In this document: piece after piece, positions 35,836 to 44,658 of the stretch | How positions within the stretch are numbered: the stretch's first letter is position 1 | Layout: every line of letters begins with the position of its first letter | Source: Gracilimonas sp965227785 | GTDB lineage: Bacteria; Bacteroidota; Rhodothermia; Balneolales; Balneolaceae | Assembly: GCF_965227785.1 (NCBI RefSeq) | Contig: NZ_OZ245785.1 | Span: 2,232,001-2,296,000, forward strand | Length of the DNA: 64,000 bases | Direction: 5' to 3' | Program-made: the position numbers and the translations under genes | The notes under the pieces: model-generated | Told to the model about the DNA's origin: nothing | Seen by the model: the letters and a program-made list of their open reading frames with translations, nothing else | Database searches by the model: none

Positions 35836-36732
35836 CTAATCAGTTAATTCAAACGAAGAAGGTGCTGGATATTTCTGGTCCAGAAATTCTTTTACCAACT
35901 CCACAACCTTTGGGTTTGGGTTGCCACGGAGGTCGTCATTAAGACAATAAAAATCCGGGCTGTTTCTTTTCATTTTTTCAAAGAAGGATTGTTGTTTTCG
36001 GAAGTTATTAGTCAATTTATGAAATCTGAAGATTTTAATTAGTTCGGTAATCCAGACCGGATCTGACTCATCCCGATGATGTTTCAGCATGTGGTACCGA
36101 TATAACTTGTAAGGACATAAGTTACGATCACTACGGAATTTATGTTGGCGGGTCTTTTCAGTTTTTTTGGGAAATAGCGTGTAAGCCTCTTCCCAGTATT
36201 TTTTATTGATCAGAACAGGCTGATGTTCGATTATCCCAAGCCCGATCATATCTTGGTATCCGTCATAAATTCTCCAACCCGGATTTTCACCAAACAAGGT
36301 GTTGAAAACTCGGTATTGCTCATCTTTATAAAATGACTGCAGGGTAACAGGAGCTCCGAATAAAAAATCATCGTTCATGTAGAGAAAGTTCTCACTTAAG
36401 CCCGGAATGTTATGCAGAAAGCTTTCTATTACATTCGAGTTAAAAGTTGGGAGATATTGATCCGGAATTACCTGATCGTGGTGCACTAACTCAACCCGTT
36501 CATTATCCAAATCAAGCCATTCGGGAACCTGTGGTCTTGCCGTTAAAATGTATATCTTATTAAAAGTGTTAAAGTACTTTTCAAGCGAGCGTACGCTGTA
36601 CTTTATCATTTGAAAAGTGTCTCGGTATCGCTCGGGATTGGTATCTTTTTTTTTGGATGCATAGGCATCCCGGGTCTTTGCATACTCTTGATCTGCCCCG
36701 TTCACCCACGTATATACTACATCAAAATTCAT
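35836..36732 (-). CDS. Stealth-family hexose-1-phosphoryltransferase
   Basis: The 298-residue protein begins with the Stealth CR1 block MNFDVVYTWVNGADQEY and continues with the CR2-like YRDTFQMIKYSVRSLEKYF, IYILTARPQVPEWL and NFLYMNDDFLFGAPVTLQSF. Stealth proteins build capsules or surface glycans by transferring sugar-1-phosphates, giving phosphodiester-linked polymers. No membrane segment is seen. Its start lies only 24 bases from the start of the divergent LicD-type gene, a spacing too small for two ordinary promoters. The ABC exporter follows it. Confidence 0.88.
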   Translation of the reverse strand: MNFDVVYTWVNGADQEYAKTRDAYASKKKDTNPERYRDTFQMIKYSVRSLEKYFNTFNKIYILTARPQVPEWLDLDNERVELVHHDQVIPDQYLPTFNSNVIESFLHNIPGLSENFLYMNDDFLFGAPVTLQSFYKDEQYRVFNTLFGENPGWRIYDGYQDMIGLGIIEHQPVLINKKYWEEAYTLFPKKTEKTRQHKFRSDRNLCPYKLYRYHMLKHHRDESDPVWITELIKIFRFHKLTNNFRKQQSFFEKMKRNSPDFYCLNDDLRGNPNPKVVELVKEFLDQKYPAPSSFELTD

Positions 36733-36743
36733 TAAGTGATTTT

Positions 36744-36750
36744 AAGGAGG
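36744..36750 (+). promoter_or_regulatory. Strong Shine-Dalgarno site that decides the LicD start
   Basis: AAGGAGG lies 6 bases before TTG 36757. It favours a TTG start over GTG 36736 (inside the site's upstream side) and over ATG 36769 (18 bases away). Confidence 0.7.
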
Positions 36751-36756
36751 ACTTTT

Positions 36757-37356
36757 TTGCTAAACCCCATGAATTACCATTTAAGACGACTGTGGGAATA
36801 TACTCAAAGATTAGTTCATACGAGAATGAATAAGGAGGACTTAAGGCAAAAAATACTATGGGAATTGTTTGAGTATTCAAATCAGTTTTTAAGGGAAATA
36901 GAAGCAGATTATTGGGTTGATTTTGGCACGTTGCTTGGCTTTTACCGAGAGAATAACCTTATCTCACACGATATTGATATAGACTTTGGCTGCCACGAGA
37001 AACATTATCAATTCATACTTGATAACCTGGATAAGCTACCGGCTGAACTGACGATACATGATACTTCAAGTCGGCATAACGGACCTAAATTGTACATGAG
37101 CTACAAGGGTTTCGATGCTGATATCTATTTTTACAGAGAGGAAGGAAATCAGTTATTCAGTACGGAAAAAACGAACTGGGAAAACTATAATGCGCCCCAT
37201 TCTAAAGATCAGGTTTTTCCGCTTAATGACTTCGAAATTAAGGGAATACAAACCCAGGTACCTTACAATCCCGAAGCATATCTAAAAACCATTTACGGTA
37301 GTTTGGATAAGAATGCTATTCGAAATCCTGTTACAGGTTATTGGGAAGAAGCTTAG
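36757..37356 (+). CDS. LicD-family phosphotransferase
   Basis: From TTG 36757 the protein has 199 residues. It contains the LicD motif YWVDFGTLLGFYRENNLISH followed by DIDIDFG, the nucleotidyltransferase-like active site of enzymes that move phosphocholine or similar phospho-alcohols from a CDP-activated donor onto glycans. It also has LYMSYKGFDADIYFY. It is on the plus strand between minus-strand genes and is flanked by Stealth (head to head) and a CTP transferase (tail to tail, 1 base apart). Next to AEP biosynthesis genes, CDP-AEP is a likely donor; this is inference. No lic choline uptake or kinase gene is seen. Confidence 0.8.
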   Translation: MLNPMNYHLRRLWEYTQRLVHTRMNKEDLRQKILWELFEYSNQFLREIEADYWVDFGTLLGFYRENNLISHDIDIDFGCHEKHYQFILDNLDKLPAELTIHDTSSRHNGPKLYMSYKGFDADIYFYREEGNQLFSTEKTNWENYNAPHSKDQVFPLNDFEIKGIQTQVPYNPEAYLKTIYGSLDKNAIRNPVTGYWEEA

Positions 37357-37357
37357 A

Positions 37358-38083
37358 TCAGGTAATTAGAGGCAATACCTCATTCAGAGCATACTTGAGG
37401 TGGTCCTCATTGTCGATTTCACACCAGTTTAGATCCGGAAAATGGATGATATTAATTGGCTCCTGCTCCAAAGAGTAACGTGCAAGTAACATTTCGTAGT
37501 CCTCATTGTATTCTATGTTGACCTGATCACAAAATTGTGCAAATCGATTTAAAAAACCATCCGATATTGCCCAGACTCCCGTCATTACTCCTCCCGTTTC
37601 TGATAAATCTTCTTCTTTTTTTGTGAGCTTAGTCAGACGCCCTTCTTTGGAATCAAAATATACGTTGTCGTCAAGGCTCAGGGGCTCAGAGGTGAGAATC
37701 AAGTTTTGATTATTGTCGACAGGAGTGAATTGCTCAAAAATGGTGGGGTCGTACAAGATGTCGGCCTCCAGTAAATAGAAGGGTTCGTTTACCAATTTTT
37801 CAAACATCAACAAAGTATAAATACTAGCGTGTTCATCATAAAAGGGGTTCTCAACGATCTTTACTTCTTCATACTTTTTTTCAAGATAGGTGAAGCTTTG
37901 CAGCAAATGACCACAACCAAGTAAAATCTTTTGAACACCCGCTTTTTTTAAAGCTTTTATCGAATATTCAATGATGGGCTGTCCCTTTAGCGGAGTTAGA
38001 GGCTTCGGGGTTTCGTCCCTGGTTACGCTTCTGAGTCGCGTGCCTTTACCTGCGGCTAATATGATCGCTGTTTTTATTTCCAT
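37358..38083 (-). CDS. LicC/PntC-type CTP transferase (likely phosphocholine or AEP cytidylyltransferase)
   Basis: From ATG 38083 (one base after the stop of the preceding gene; a longer TTG start at 38107 would overlap it) the protein has 241 residues. It shows the nucleotidyltransferase motif IILAAGKGTRLRSVTRDETP followed by KPLTPL, and FYLLEADILYDPTIF with the metal-binding Asp. The fold is that of LicC and of PntC, which make CDP-choline from phosphocholine or CDP-AEP from AEP. Since AEP genes are in the same locus and choline genes are not, AEP is the better guess. It would supply the LicD and CDP-alcohol transferases nearby. Confidence 0.75.
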   Translation of the reverse strand: MEIKTAIILAAGKGTRLRSVTRDETPKPLTPLKGQPIIEYSIKALKKAGVQKILLGCGHLLQSFTYLEKKYEEVKIVENPFYDEHASIYTLLMFEKLVNEPFYLLEADILYDPTIFEQFTPVDNNQNLILTSEPLSLDDNVYFDSKEGRLTKLTKKEEDLSETGGVMTGVWAISDGFLNRFAQFCDQVNIEYNEDYEMLLARYSLEQEPINIIHFPDLNWCEIDNEDHLKYALNEVLPLIT

Positions 38084-38084
38084 T

Positions 38085-39227
38085 TTACCGTGAATAGGTG
38101 TGTTCAATCTTTTGGGTAATCAATTTCCAGTCGTGTTTGGAGGCAATTTCCAGTCCTTTACTTGTTAGCTTTTTAACTGCTTCAGCAGGCATCTTTATAT
38201 GCTGTTTTATCAACGCGAAAAGCGCATCCCTGTTTCCCGGAGGAGGGAAGTTTTCAATTTCATACTTCTTGCCAATGGTCAGGTATCCCTCATTTCCATA
38301 ACCAATAACTCTAACACCGAGCGCCATGGCCTCCAATAGCACGATCCCAAAACTTTCCCCATACAGAGCAGGGGCAATCATAAGGTCCGAATTCAGCAAA
38401 AGCCGGTTCTTTTCCTGATCATTTACATCCTTATGAATGGTTACTCCATCCAGCCTGTGTTCATTAATAAAGCCATTCATTTCGGAATATTGAGGTCCAT
38501 TTCCAATTAGTTTCAGCGAAATTTTCTTAGTTAGCATTTCAGATTGCAATCTTCGATAGATTTCCAGCAATTCAAAAACACCTTTTCTGTTCTCAAATCG
38601 ACCGATAAATATCATCCGAAATTCGTCATCAGGATTTGACTCCTTTTCCATGTTTCTGCCGGCTTCAGCATCAATCCCGTTTGGCAGAATTCTAAAGTTC
38701 TTGGGAAGGTTATCCGGATCAGCCCCCATGGCTTTTGTCTGCGTTTCGGATACAGAAATGATTTCATCCATTTTTGGGAGATAGTATTTGGCCCCCACTT
38801 TCATCAAGTTTGCACCAATGTACTTTCCAAGTCCACGGTCGGGTGGTGTATCGTGAAAGGTGCCGACTTTTTTTAACGAATCTGGTAACATCCAAAGCAG
38901 TTGGGTTTGCATTACCGGGTTCCAGATAGTGTGAAAATGGATGATATCCGGCTTGAAATCTTTAAAAAATCGGCGGATTTGATTCTTTTCACCCGGCTTC
39001 AGTACCGACACATCGATGGAAGTTCCCCACCATGGAATTCGGGTACTGCTTGTTATGTGCTTTATTTCGCAGTTAACCCCTCTTTCTGAATCGGGTTTGG
39101 ATGGTGATGGCGCAAAAATCACCACCTTGTTATTTTTCCTCATCAATTCGTTACTTAATTGCGTAACATGGGTCTGAACCCCTCCGGGAATCGATAAATC
39201 GTAAGGGCACACCTGAATGATATTCAT
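38085..39227 (-). CDS. GT4-family glycosyltransferase
   Basis: The 380-residue protein is a GT-B glycosyltransferase: N-terminal IIQVCPYDLSIPGGVQTHVT with GGV glycine-rich donor approach, IIHFHTIWNPVMQ, and C-terminal RMIFIGRFENRKGVFELLEI and APALYGESFGIVLLEAMALG, with the E-x7-E type motif of GT4 enzymes. It uses a nucleotide sugar in the cytoplasm and likely acts early on a lipid-linked acceptor. It is immediately before the CTP transferase on the same strand and is divergent from the PLD gene, with 22 bases between starts. Confidence 0.92.
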   Translation of the reverse strand: MNIIQVCPYDLSIPGGVQTHVTQLSNELMRKNNKVVIFAPSPSKPDSERGVNCEIKHITSSTRIPWWGTSIDVSVLKPGEKNQIRRFFKDFKPDIIHFHTIWNPVMQTQLLWMLPDSLKKVGTFHDTPPDRGLGKYIGANLMKVGAKYYLPKMDEIISVSETQTKAMGADPDNLPKNFRILPNGIDAEAGRNMEKESNPDDEFRMIFIGRFENRKGVFELLEIYRRLQSEMLTKKISLKLIGNGPQYSEMNGFINEHRLDGVTIHKDVNDQEKNRLLLNSDLMIAPALYGESFGIVLLEAMALGVRVIGYGNEGYLTIGKKYEIENFPPPGNRDALFALIKQHIKMPAEAVKKLTSKGLEIASKHDWKLITQKIEHTYSR

Positions 39228-39249
39228 ACTTAAACCGCGTCGATAATAT

Positions 39250-40242
39250 ATGAGTGTAAACTATGCTGCCAATGAAATCCGAGTATTTATGGATAGCAAT
39301 CGTTTTTTTGAGCAGCTAACCGCTGATGTTCAAAATGCCAGGCATTCGGTTTACATCCAATGCATGAGTTTTGAGGCCGATCAGGTTGGCACCAAACTTA
39401 TTGAATTGCTCGGCAGCAAGCCAACCCTTGAGAGAACTTTGTTAATTGACGATTACTCCCGCTATGTGGTAAATGATACATTCTTGAATGCTCCCCAGGG
39501 CTGGATGAATAAAAATAACGCCCGAAACGAGAGAGCTGCATTAGAAGGACTTATAGAAAAGGCAAGAGAATTTGGTGTAAAGGTAAAGTTTACCAGTCCC
39601 ATGGGCTTTCTGATGCATCGATATCCTGCCCGAAATCACAAAAAAATGGTGATTATTGATGAAGAGATATCTTATCTGGGCGGAATGAATTTCACAGAGC
39701 ATAATTTTGAGTGGAGTGATACTATGGTTCGCCATACGAATCCGGACATCGCTTCTGCACTTTCGGTCTCGTTCCAGGCAGACCTGAATGAGACAAAATC
39801 ACCGGCGGTCACAGAAATCGATTCTGATACTGTGCTTTATTTATTCAATGGATGGAAGACAAAGTCTGCTTATGAAAGCTTAATAGAACGCGTCAAGTCG
39901 AGCAAGAAGGTTATAGCCCTATCTCCCTATATCTCTTACCCCATGCTGGATGCAATAGCTGCTGTGCCAGACAATCAGGTGATTCTTCCGAAAGACAATA
40001 ATAAACCTCTGATGCACATCATACATGGATTAAGCAGGTACTCACAAATAGATTTTAAATACGTATCAGGCAAAATGGTTCATGCAAAAATGCTTATTTT
40101 AGACGATGAAGTAGCTGTGTATGGGTCTTCAAATTTTGATGTCATCAGTTACTTTTTTGAAAAGGAAGTGGTAATGGTGAATAAAAATCCTGAACTGGTA
40201 AAACAGCTAACTTCATTTACCTCACAGTTAATCAATAAATAG
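39250..40242 (+). CDS. Phospholipase D superfamily protein
   Basis: The 330-residue protein has two HKD motifs: NHKKMVIIDEEISYLGGMNF at about 135-155 and VHAKMLILDDEVAVYGSSNF at about 277-297. No signal peptide or membrane segment is evident. Two intact HKD motifs mean a phosphatidyl-transfer or hydrolysis active site as in cardiolipin synthase. The next gene, 6 bases later, is a CDP-alcohol phosphatidyltransferase, so the two probably act on lipids together, for example by exchanging or removing a headgroup. The exact reaction is unknown. Confidence 0.85.
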   Translation: MSVNYAANEIRVFMDSNRFFEQLTADVQNARHSVYIQCMSFEADQVGTKLIELLGSKPTLERTLLIDDYSRYVVNDTFLNAPQGWMNKNNARNERAALEGLIEKAREFGVKVKFTSPMGFLMHRYPARNHKKMVIIDEEISYLGGMNFTEHNFEWSDTMVRHTNPDIASALSVSFQADLNETKSPAVTEIDSDTVLYLFNGWKTKSAYESLIERVKSSKKVIALSPYISYPMLDAIAAVPDNQVILPKDNNKPLMHIIHGLSRYSQIDFKYVSGKMVHAKMLILDDEVAVYGSSNFDVISYFFEKEVVMVNKNPELVKQLTSFTSQLINK

Positions 40243-40248
40243 CCATAG

Positions 40249-41199
40249 ATGTCTTCGAAGGGTTTTTTCAGCGAGTACAATAATTCGATTAAGAATAGAA
40301 TTGTTGAGGAAGGTTATGATCTTTATTTCAGTCGCCCCTGCGGATATGTACTTGCTAAATTCTTTCACAAGCTGAGGTTTACACCTACCAATATTTCTGT
40401 TTTGGGTATGCTGATTGGAGTAACCGGTGGTGTTCTACTGTACTGGCAGGATGTGTTGCTTTATACGTCTCTGGGTTTTTTGTTGGTGACTTTTGCGGGA
40501 TTAATGGACAGCGCTGACGGCCAGGCTGCCCGCATTTATGACCAGCGATCTGAGATGGGGAAGTACCTCGACTTCTTTAATGATATGCTGGTTTTTATCA
40601 GCTGTTATCTTTTCGGGCTGCTGCATTTTACGGATACATACACACTTGCGGGTATTCTTGCATTGGGGCTTACGTCAGGTTATGTACATAGCATTAAGTC
40701 GAACTTATATGAGTATTATAAGGGGGAATTTCTTCACTTCAGCTTAACGGACTCCAAACATCGGAACCCACCGGTAGACCACATAAAAGAAAACTTCGAC
40801 AGAACATCTTCTCTCCTTCGAAAAGTAACCTATCCCATTTTAATTGATTATGTGAAACGACAGAATCGAATCAAATTCAGAAGCGATGAAGTGACTCTTG
40901 TTTTTGAAGAAGCAAGAGAGAAGAACCCTCAAAAATTTAAGGAAATCTATGAACGCAACAGCCGAAAAATGCTGGCCGGATGGGCTTGGGTTTGTGGATC
41001 AAATGTAATGCGAAACGGAATATTGGTATCCAGTTTGTTTGGTCGCATCGATATTTATGTGATCGCCAATATTGCTTCTTATGGGCTGTATTTATTGGTT
41101 GGAAGAAAGCAAAATCAAGTGGATCAGCGAATTCTGAAAGAGATTAAAGATTGGGAGCTCACTTCTTTAAAACATAGGTCTGTAGCAGAAGTGCAGTAA
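40249..41199 (+). CDS. CDP-alcohol phosphatidyltransferase (possible phosphonolipid synthase)
   Basis: The 316-residue membrane protein has the full catalytic motif in MDSADGQAARIYDQRSEMGK and then YLDFFND, that is DGx2ARx8Gx3Dx3D. Membrane segments occupy about 60-210 and 265-300, with a soluble insert between (about 165-245). It differs from the short PgsA-like member at 17314 by this insert and by length. In an AEP locus, an enzyme of this family could join AEP from CDP-AEP to a lipid alcohol. It is 6 bases behind the PLD gene. Its last 41 bases overlap the end of the convergent MMPL gene, so the two genes share 3' coding sequence on opposite strands. Confidence 0.85.
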   Translation: MSSKGFFSEYNNSIKNRIVEEGYDLYFSRPCGYVLAKFFHKLRFTPTNISVLGMLIGVTGGVLLYWQDVLLYTSLGFLLVTFAGLMDSADGQAARIYDQRSEMGKYLDFFNDMLVFISCYLFGLLHFTDTYTLAGILALGLTSGYVHSIKSNLYEYYKGEFLHFSLTDSKHRNPPVDHIKENFDRTSSLLRKVTYPILIDYVKRQNRIKFRSDEVTLVFEEAREKNPQKFKEIYERNSRKMLAGWAWVCGSNVMRNGILVSSLFGRIDIYVIANIASYGLYLLVGRKQNQVDQRILKEIKDWELTSLKHRSVAEVQ

Positions 41200-43570
41200 A
41201 ATAGGTAGCCAATAAGGTGGTGGTAATTCCCGCTATGGCAAGCACTCCTACCGACTCCATGCCGGGGTGATCAATAAACATGAGTCCTACAAAGCCTAAG
41301 ATGGTGGTGATCGAGCATGCTGCCAAGACCGGAAATCGCTCCGATAAGAAATAAGGCAGGAAGCCCGAGTTATTTTTGATCCAGGAGTCAACCATGTGTA
41401 TTCCGTTATCAGCGCCCACCCCGATAATGATAGGGAATACAATAACATTGTACAGGTTGATATCGAAAGGAAAAAAAGAACGGATGGTGAGCAGCATCCC
41501 AATGGTAAGCAGTAATGGAGCTGCTGCCAGCAAGGCTGGTAAAAATGATCGGTAATAAACCAGGAGGATGCCAAAAATGGTAAGAAGAGGAGCAACAAAC
41601 AAAAAGGTAGATTCCCGAATCAACAGTTCCAGAATACTTGATGCAATAATAGAAGTGCTTGCCGCATAAAATGTTTCTCCTGAATCAATACTGATGGAAC
41701 CGGAGCTTTTTCTAAACTGTATGGATGTTTGCCCGTTCGATAAACTCATGGCTGGGTATATTATTACAAGGGGTGCCATGTTTCCATCTTTAAAGAAGAA
41801 CCGGTTTTTGATATAATTGGGAAGTCCTTCAATAGTAGGCGGTATCGTATTTTCAACGATCTCAAGAACTTCTTTTTCTTCTGAATTCAGGTTGACCAGA
41901 AACTCTTCATTTTTATGTACCAACTGCCGAATAGCCTGAACCTTATTAGACTTCAAATTTAGTTCTTTCTCATTCGCGGGATACCGGGTTGAGAAAGATT
42001 CAACGCGTTCAATGTCTTTGTACTTGGTTCCGATGCCTTCATTAATTTCATGAAATAAAGCCTTCGACTGCTGAATGTTATCGGTGATGAAATAAGAGGG
42101 CTCATGGTAGCCACCGCTTTCTTCGGTTTCTGAATTAAATGAATCGAAAGCAGATGGGCCGGAATCGGGTTCAAGGTCAGAAAAATTAAAGTTGAAGCTT
42201 AGCGAATGAGCTCCGAAAAATGCCCCTGTAATAATCACACTGAAAACTAAAGGAAGCACCAAAGACCGGGTTCGTCGGCTTAGCTGGGGTAAGGTCGTTT
42301 CCAATAAACTGACCGAGTCCTGTTTTGCGGAAGCTTGCTTTAAGACTGAGGGAGAGAATAGCAGAAACAGGTAGGTAGAAAAGAGGTTCACCAGAATATT
42401 GATGAAGAAAATAATACCGAACTGAATAAAGCCTTCGAACTTAGCAAAAATCAGACTCATAATCGCGAGTCCGGTTGTGAGGCAGCTTAAAAGAATGGGC
42501 CGGGTTGAAGAGAGGTATGACGATAGTAACCTGAGAACCGAAGTGAGATCCGGCGGGTACTGCTTGTTTGCTGAGTAAAGATGGAGTATGTAGTCCAGGT
42601 TAATGCCGAACAAAATGCTGAAAATAATGCCGGTAAATACATTGATCTCATTAAACAAGAATGAAGACAGCCCAATGGAAATGATAAACCCCGAAAACAA
42701 CACAAAGAACATTAACCCTAAATCTGCAAGGATGTATCGGGCCTTATATCCTGATCTTCGGTTGATGAGGATCATGTAAGCCACAAGAAATCCAATAAGG
42801 CTAAGTATACCGATCACCAGCGCTTTGGTAATAGAGGCTTGAATGTCATTAATCTTATGGTAGTGGTCGACGTAGGAGCCGCCCCAAAACAACTCCAGAC
42901 CTGCATAGTTTTGCTGGATTTCTGTCTTTTTTTGTAGTAACAGCTGGTAAGTTTGCTCTACATTGGTATAATCACTTTTTGGAAAGTCCGGCAAAAACAA
43001 CATGCTGATAACAGTACTGTCTTCATTGATTTTATAGCGGCGGGTATTTGCTACTTCCTCTAATAAAACCGAAGAAAGGGCTCCAAACCCCAATTCAGGT
43101 TCTGTATCGTCCTCGCCTTCATCAAAGTCTACGTACAGAGGATTGGCTTCCAGCTTCTTTTGGGTTACGTACTCATCTACCTGTTCATAAAGTTGGTCCA
43201 GCTCATCTTCCGTCATCAAAAATAACGCGGATTCCCGGATGTCGTATAGATCATTCTCTAATTCAGCTCCCCGAAAAATACGTTTACCATCAGCTTCAAG
43301 CTTCAGAAGGGTATCACGAATAGCATGGGCTGGCTCGATTACCGGCTCGTTATCTAACGAGTGAATCACGAGCGAAAATCCTCCTTCTGTTGAATTAAGC
43401 TGTTCAAGCTGTTCATAAGTGGAAAGGTGATTGTTGTCCTCCGGGAGCAAGGCAATCAGTTCGCCGTTAAACTGCAGGTTCAGTGCCCTGTACGATAGAA
43501 AACCAAAGGCTAGCAGGTAACCGATAACAAGAACGATCAGTATGTTACGTGTCTTCACAGAGCTCATCAT
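41159..43570 (-). CDS. MMPL/RND-family lipid exporter
   Basis: The 803-residue protein has the twelve-span RND layout: span 1, a periplasmic domain at about 30-215, spans 2-6 (about 220-410), a second domain at about 440-620 and spans 7-12. IFSILFGINLDYILHLYS and FPIIIGVGADNGIHMVDS are the paired RND motifs with charged residues in the membrane core. MMPL and HpnN-like members move lipids or glycolipids. It overlaps the AEP transaminase gene by 4 bases (ATGA), so it is translationally coupled to AEP synthesis, and its likely cargo is the lipid or glycan that carries AEP. Confidence 0.88.
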   Translation of the reverse strand: MMSSVKTRNILIVLVIGYLLAFGFLSYRALNLQFNGELIALLPEDNNHLSTYEQLEQLNSTEGGFSLVIHSLDNEPVIEPAHAIRDTLLKLEADGKRIFRGAELENDLYDIRESALFLMTEDELDQLYEQVDEYVTQKKLEANPLYVDFDEGEDDTEPELGFGALSSVLLEEVANTRRYKINEDSTVISMLFLPDFPKSDYTNVEQTYQLLLQKKTEIQQNYAGLELFWGGSYVDHYHKINDIQASITKALVIGILSLIGFLVAYMILINRRSGYKARYILADLGLMFFVLFSGFIISIGLSSFLFNEINVFTGIIFSILFGINLDYILHLYSANKQYPPDLTSVLRLLSSYLSSTRPILLSCLTTGLAIMSLIFAKFEGFIQFGIIFFINILVNLFSTYLFLLFSPSVLKQASAKQDSVSLLETTLPQLSRRTRSLVLPLVFSVIITGAFFGAHSLSFNFNFSDLEPDSGPSAFDSFNSETEESGGYHEPSYFITDNIQQSKALFHEINEGIGTKYKDIERVESFSTRYPANEKELNLKSNKVQAIRQLVHKNEEFLVNLNSEEKEVLEIVENTIPPTIEGLPNYIKNRFFFKDGNMAPLVIIYPAMSLSNGQTSIQFRKSSGSISIDSGETFYAASTSIIASSILELLIRESTFLFVAPLLTIFGILLVYYRSFLPALLAAAPLLLTIGMLLTIRSFFPFDINLYNVIVFPIIIGVGADNGIHMVDSWIKNNSGFLPYFLSERFPVLAACSITTILGFVGLMFIDHPGMESVGVLAIAGITTTLLATYFTALLLQTYVLKK

Positions 43571-44655
43571 TTGTTCAGATAAGATCGAATCTCAGCAATT
43601 ACATACTTCAGGTCCTCTTCGTATAAATCGCCAATTACAGCCATACGAAAGGTGTCTGTTTCCGGAATTACCCCCGGGTAAACGGTGATGTTTTTTTCAT
43701 AAAGAGCATCATGAAAATGATCAAAACCCTTTGGAAGAATTCCGGTTCGCTTCACGGCAATAAGGATTCTGGATTGTTGTTCGTCGGGCAGGTAAAATTC
43801 AAAACCAAGCTCTTTCAGGCCGTCATGTAAAATCTGCCAGTTCTGCTGGTAACGCTCATACCTTTTTTTCGGGGTTTCTTTTAGCGTTTCTTTAATGGCC
43901 TGCTTGAAAGCATAACAAACCTGAACCGGTGGGGTGAAGCGCAGTTGGTTTTTCTCTTTCAGGTATTTCCACTGCTTATACAAATCAAAATAAAAGCTAC
44001 CGGAGCTTTTCTTGAGAACTGGTACCTGTTCTTTATTGAATATCACAAAGGAAAGGCCGGCAATTCCATGAATACATTTATTGGAGGAAGCTGCCAGGTA
44101 GTCAATCTTCAGTTTCTTAAGGTCAATCGGATAAGCCCCGTATGAACTCATGGCATCTACGATCAGGGTTATATCCAGTTCATCACAAAGCTCACAGATT
44201 TCTTCCAGCGGATTCATCATGCCGGTCGAAGTTTCGTGGTGAATGACAGCCAGGTGGGTAAACCCGCCTTCCATTAACCGTTTTTTGATGGCATTCACAT
44301 CAGGGTAATCGCCAAACTCATGAATGGTTTCATGGGGTAGCTTGTAGGATTCACATATCTGCTTCATTCTGATTCCATAAGCACCATTGGTTACAATGAG
44401 TGCTTTTTGAGCTGTGTCAAGAGCGGAAGTCAAAATGGCTTCAACGGCCCCGGTTCCGCTTGAAGCAAATAAACAGGCTTCGTAATCATCCTGTCCATTT
44501 CCGATTTCTAACAAACCGTCCACAATCTCATTCATGATCTCTCCGAATTCTCCTTCACGCGGACAAATATCATTTACCACCAAGGCTTCCTTTGTGCTTT
44601 GAGAGGTAGTTCCGGGGCCGGGATTCAGTAAAATTTTACGTTCGAGTTCCTGCAT
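43567..44655 (-). CDS. phnW: 2-aminoethylphosphonate:pyruvate transaminase
   Basis: This PLP enzyme interconverts AEP and phosphonoacetaldehyde; in this setting it should run towards AEP, with alanine as donor. The 362-residue protein begins LLNPGPGTTSQSTKEAL and has FASSGTGAVEAILTSAL, HHETSTGMMNPL, D167 in LIVDAMSSYG and the Schiff-base Lys193 in SSNKCIHGIAGLSF. It is third in pepM-ppd-phnW order on the minus strand, 3 bases after ppd and overlapping the RND gene by 4 bases. The fused or adjacent Ppd makes this a biosynthetic and not a degradative PhnW. Confidence 0.92.
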   Translation of the reverse strand: MQELERKILLNPGPGTTSQSTKEALVVNDICPREGEFGEIMNEIVDGLLEIGNGQDDYEACLFASSGTGAVEAILTSALDTAQKALIVTNGAYGIRMKQICESYKLPHETIHEFGDYPDVNAIKKRLMEGGFTHLAVIHHETSTGMMNPLEEICELCDELDITLIVDAMSSYGAYPIDLKKLKIDYLAASSNKCIHGIAGLSFVIFNKEQVPVLKKSSGSFYFDLYKQWKYLKEKNQLRFTPPVQVCYAFKQAIKETLKETPKKRYERYQQNWQILHDGLKELGFEFYLPDEQQSRILIAVKRTGILPKGFDHFHDALYEKNITVYPGVIPETDTFRMAVIGDLYEEDLKYVIAEIRSYLNK

Positions 44656-44658
44656 GGG

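Noticed and set aside
37358..38083. Phosphocholine pathway (licA-D) call
   Set aside because: No choline kinase or choline transporter is seen, while the full AEP route is present; kept as the second choice only.
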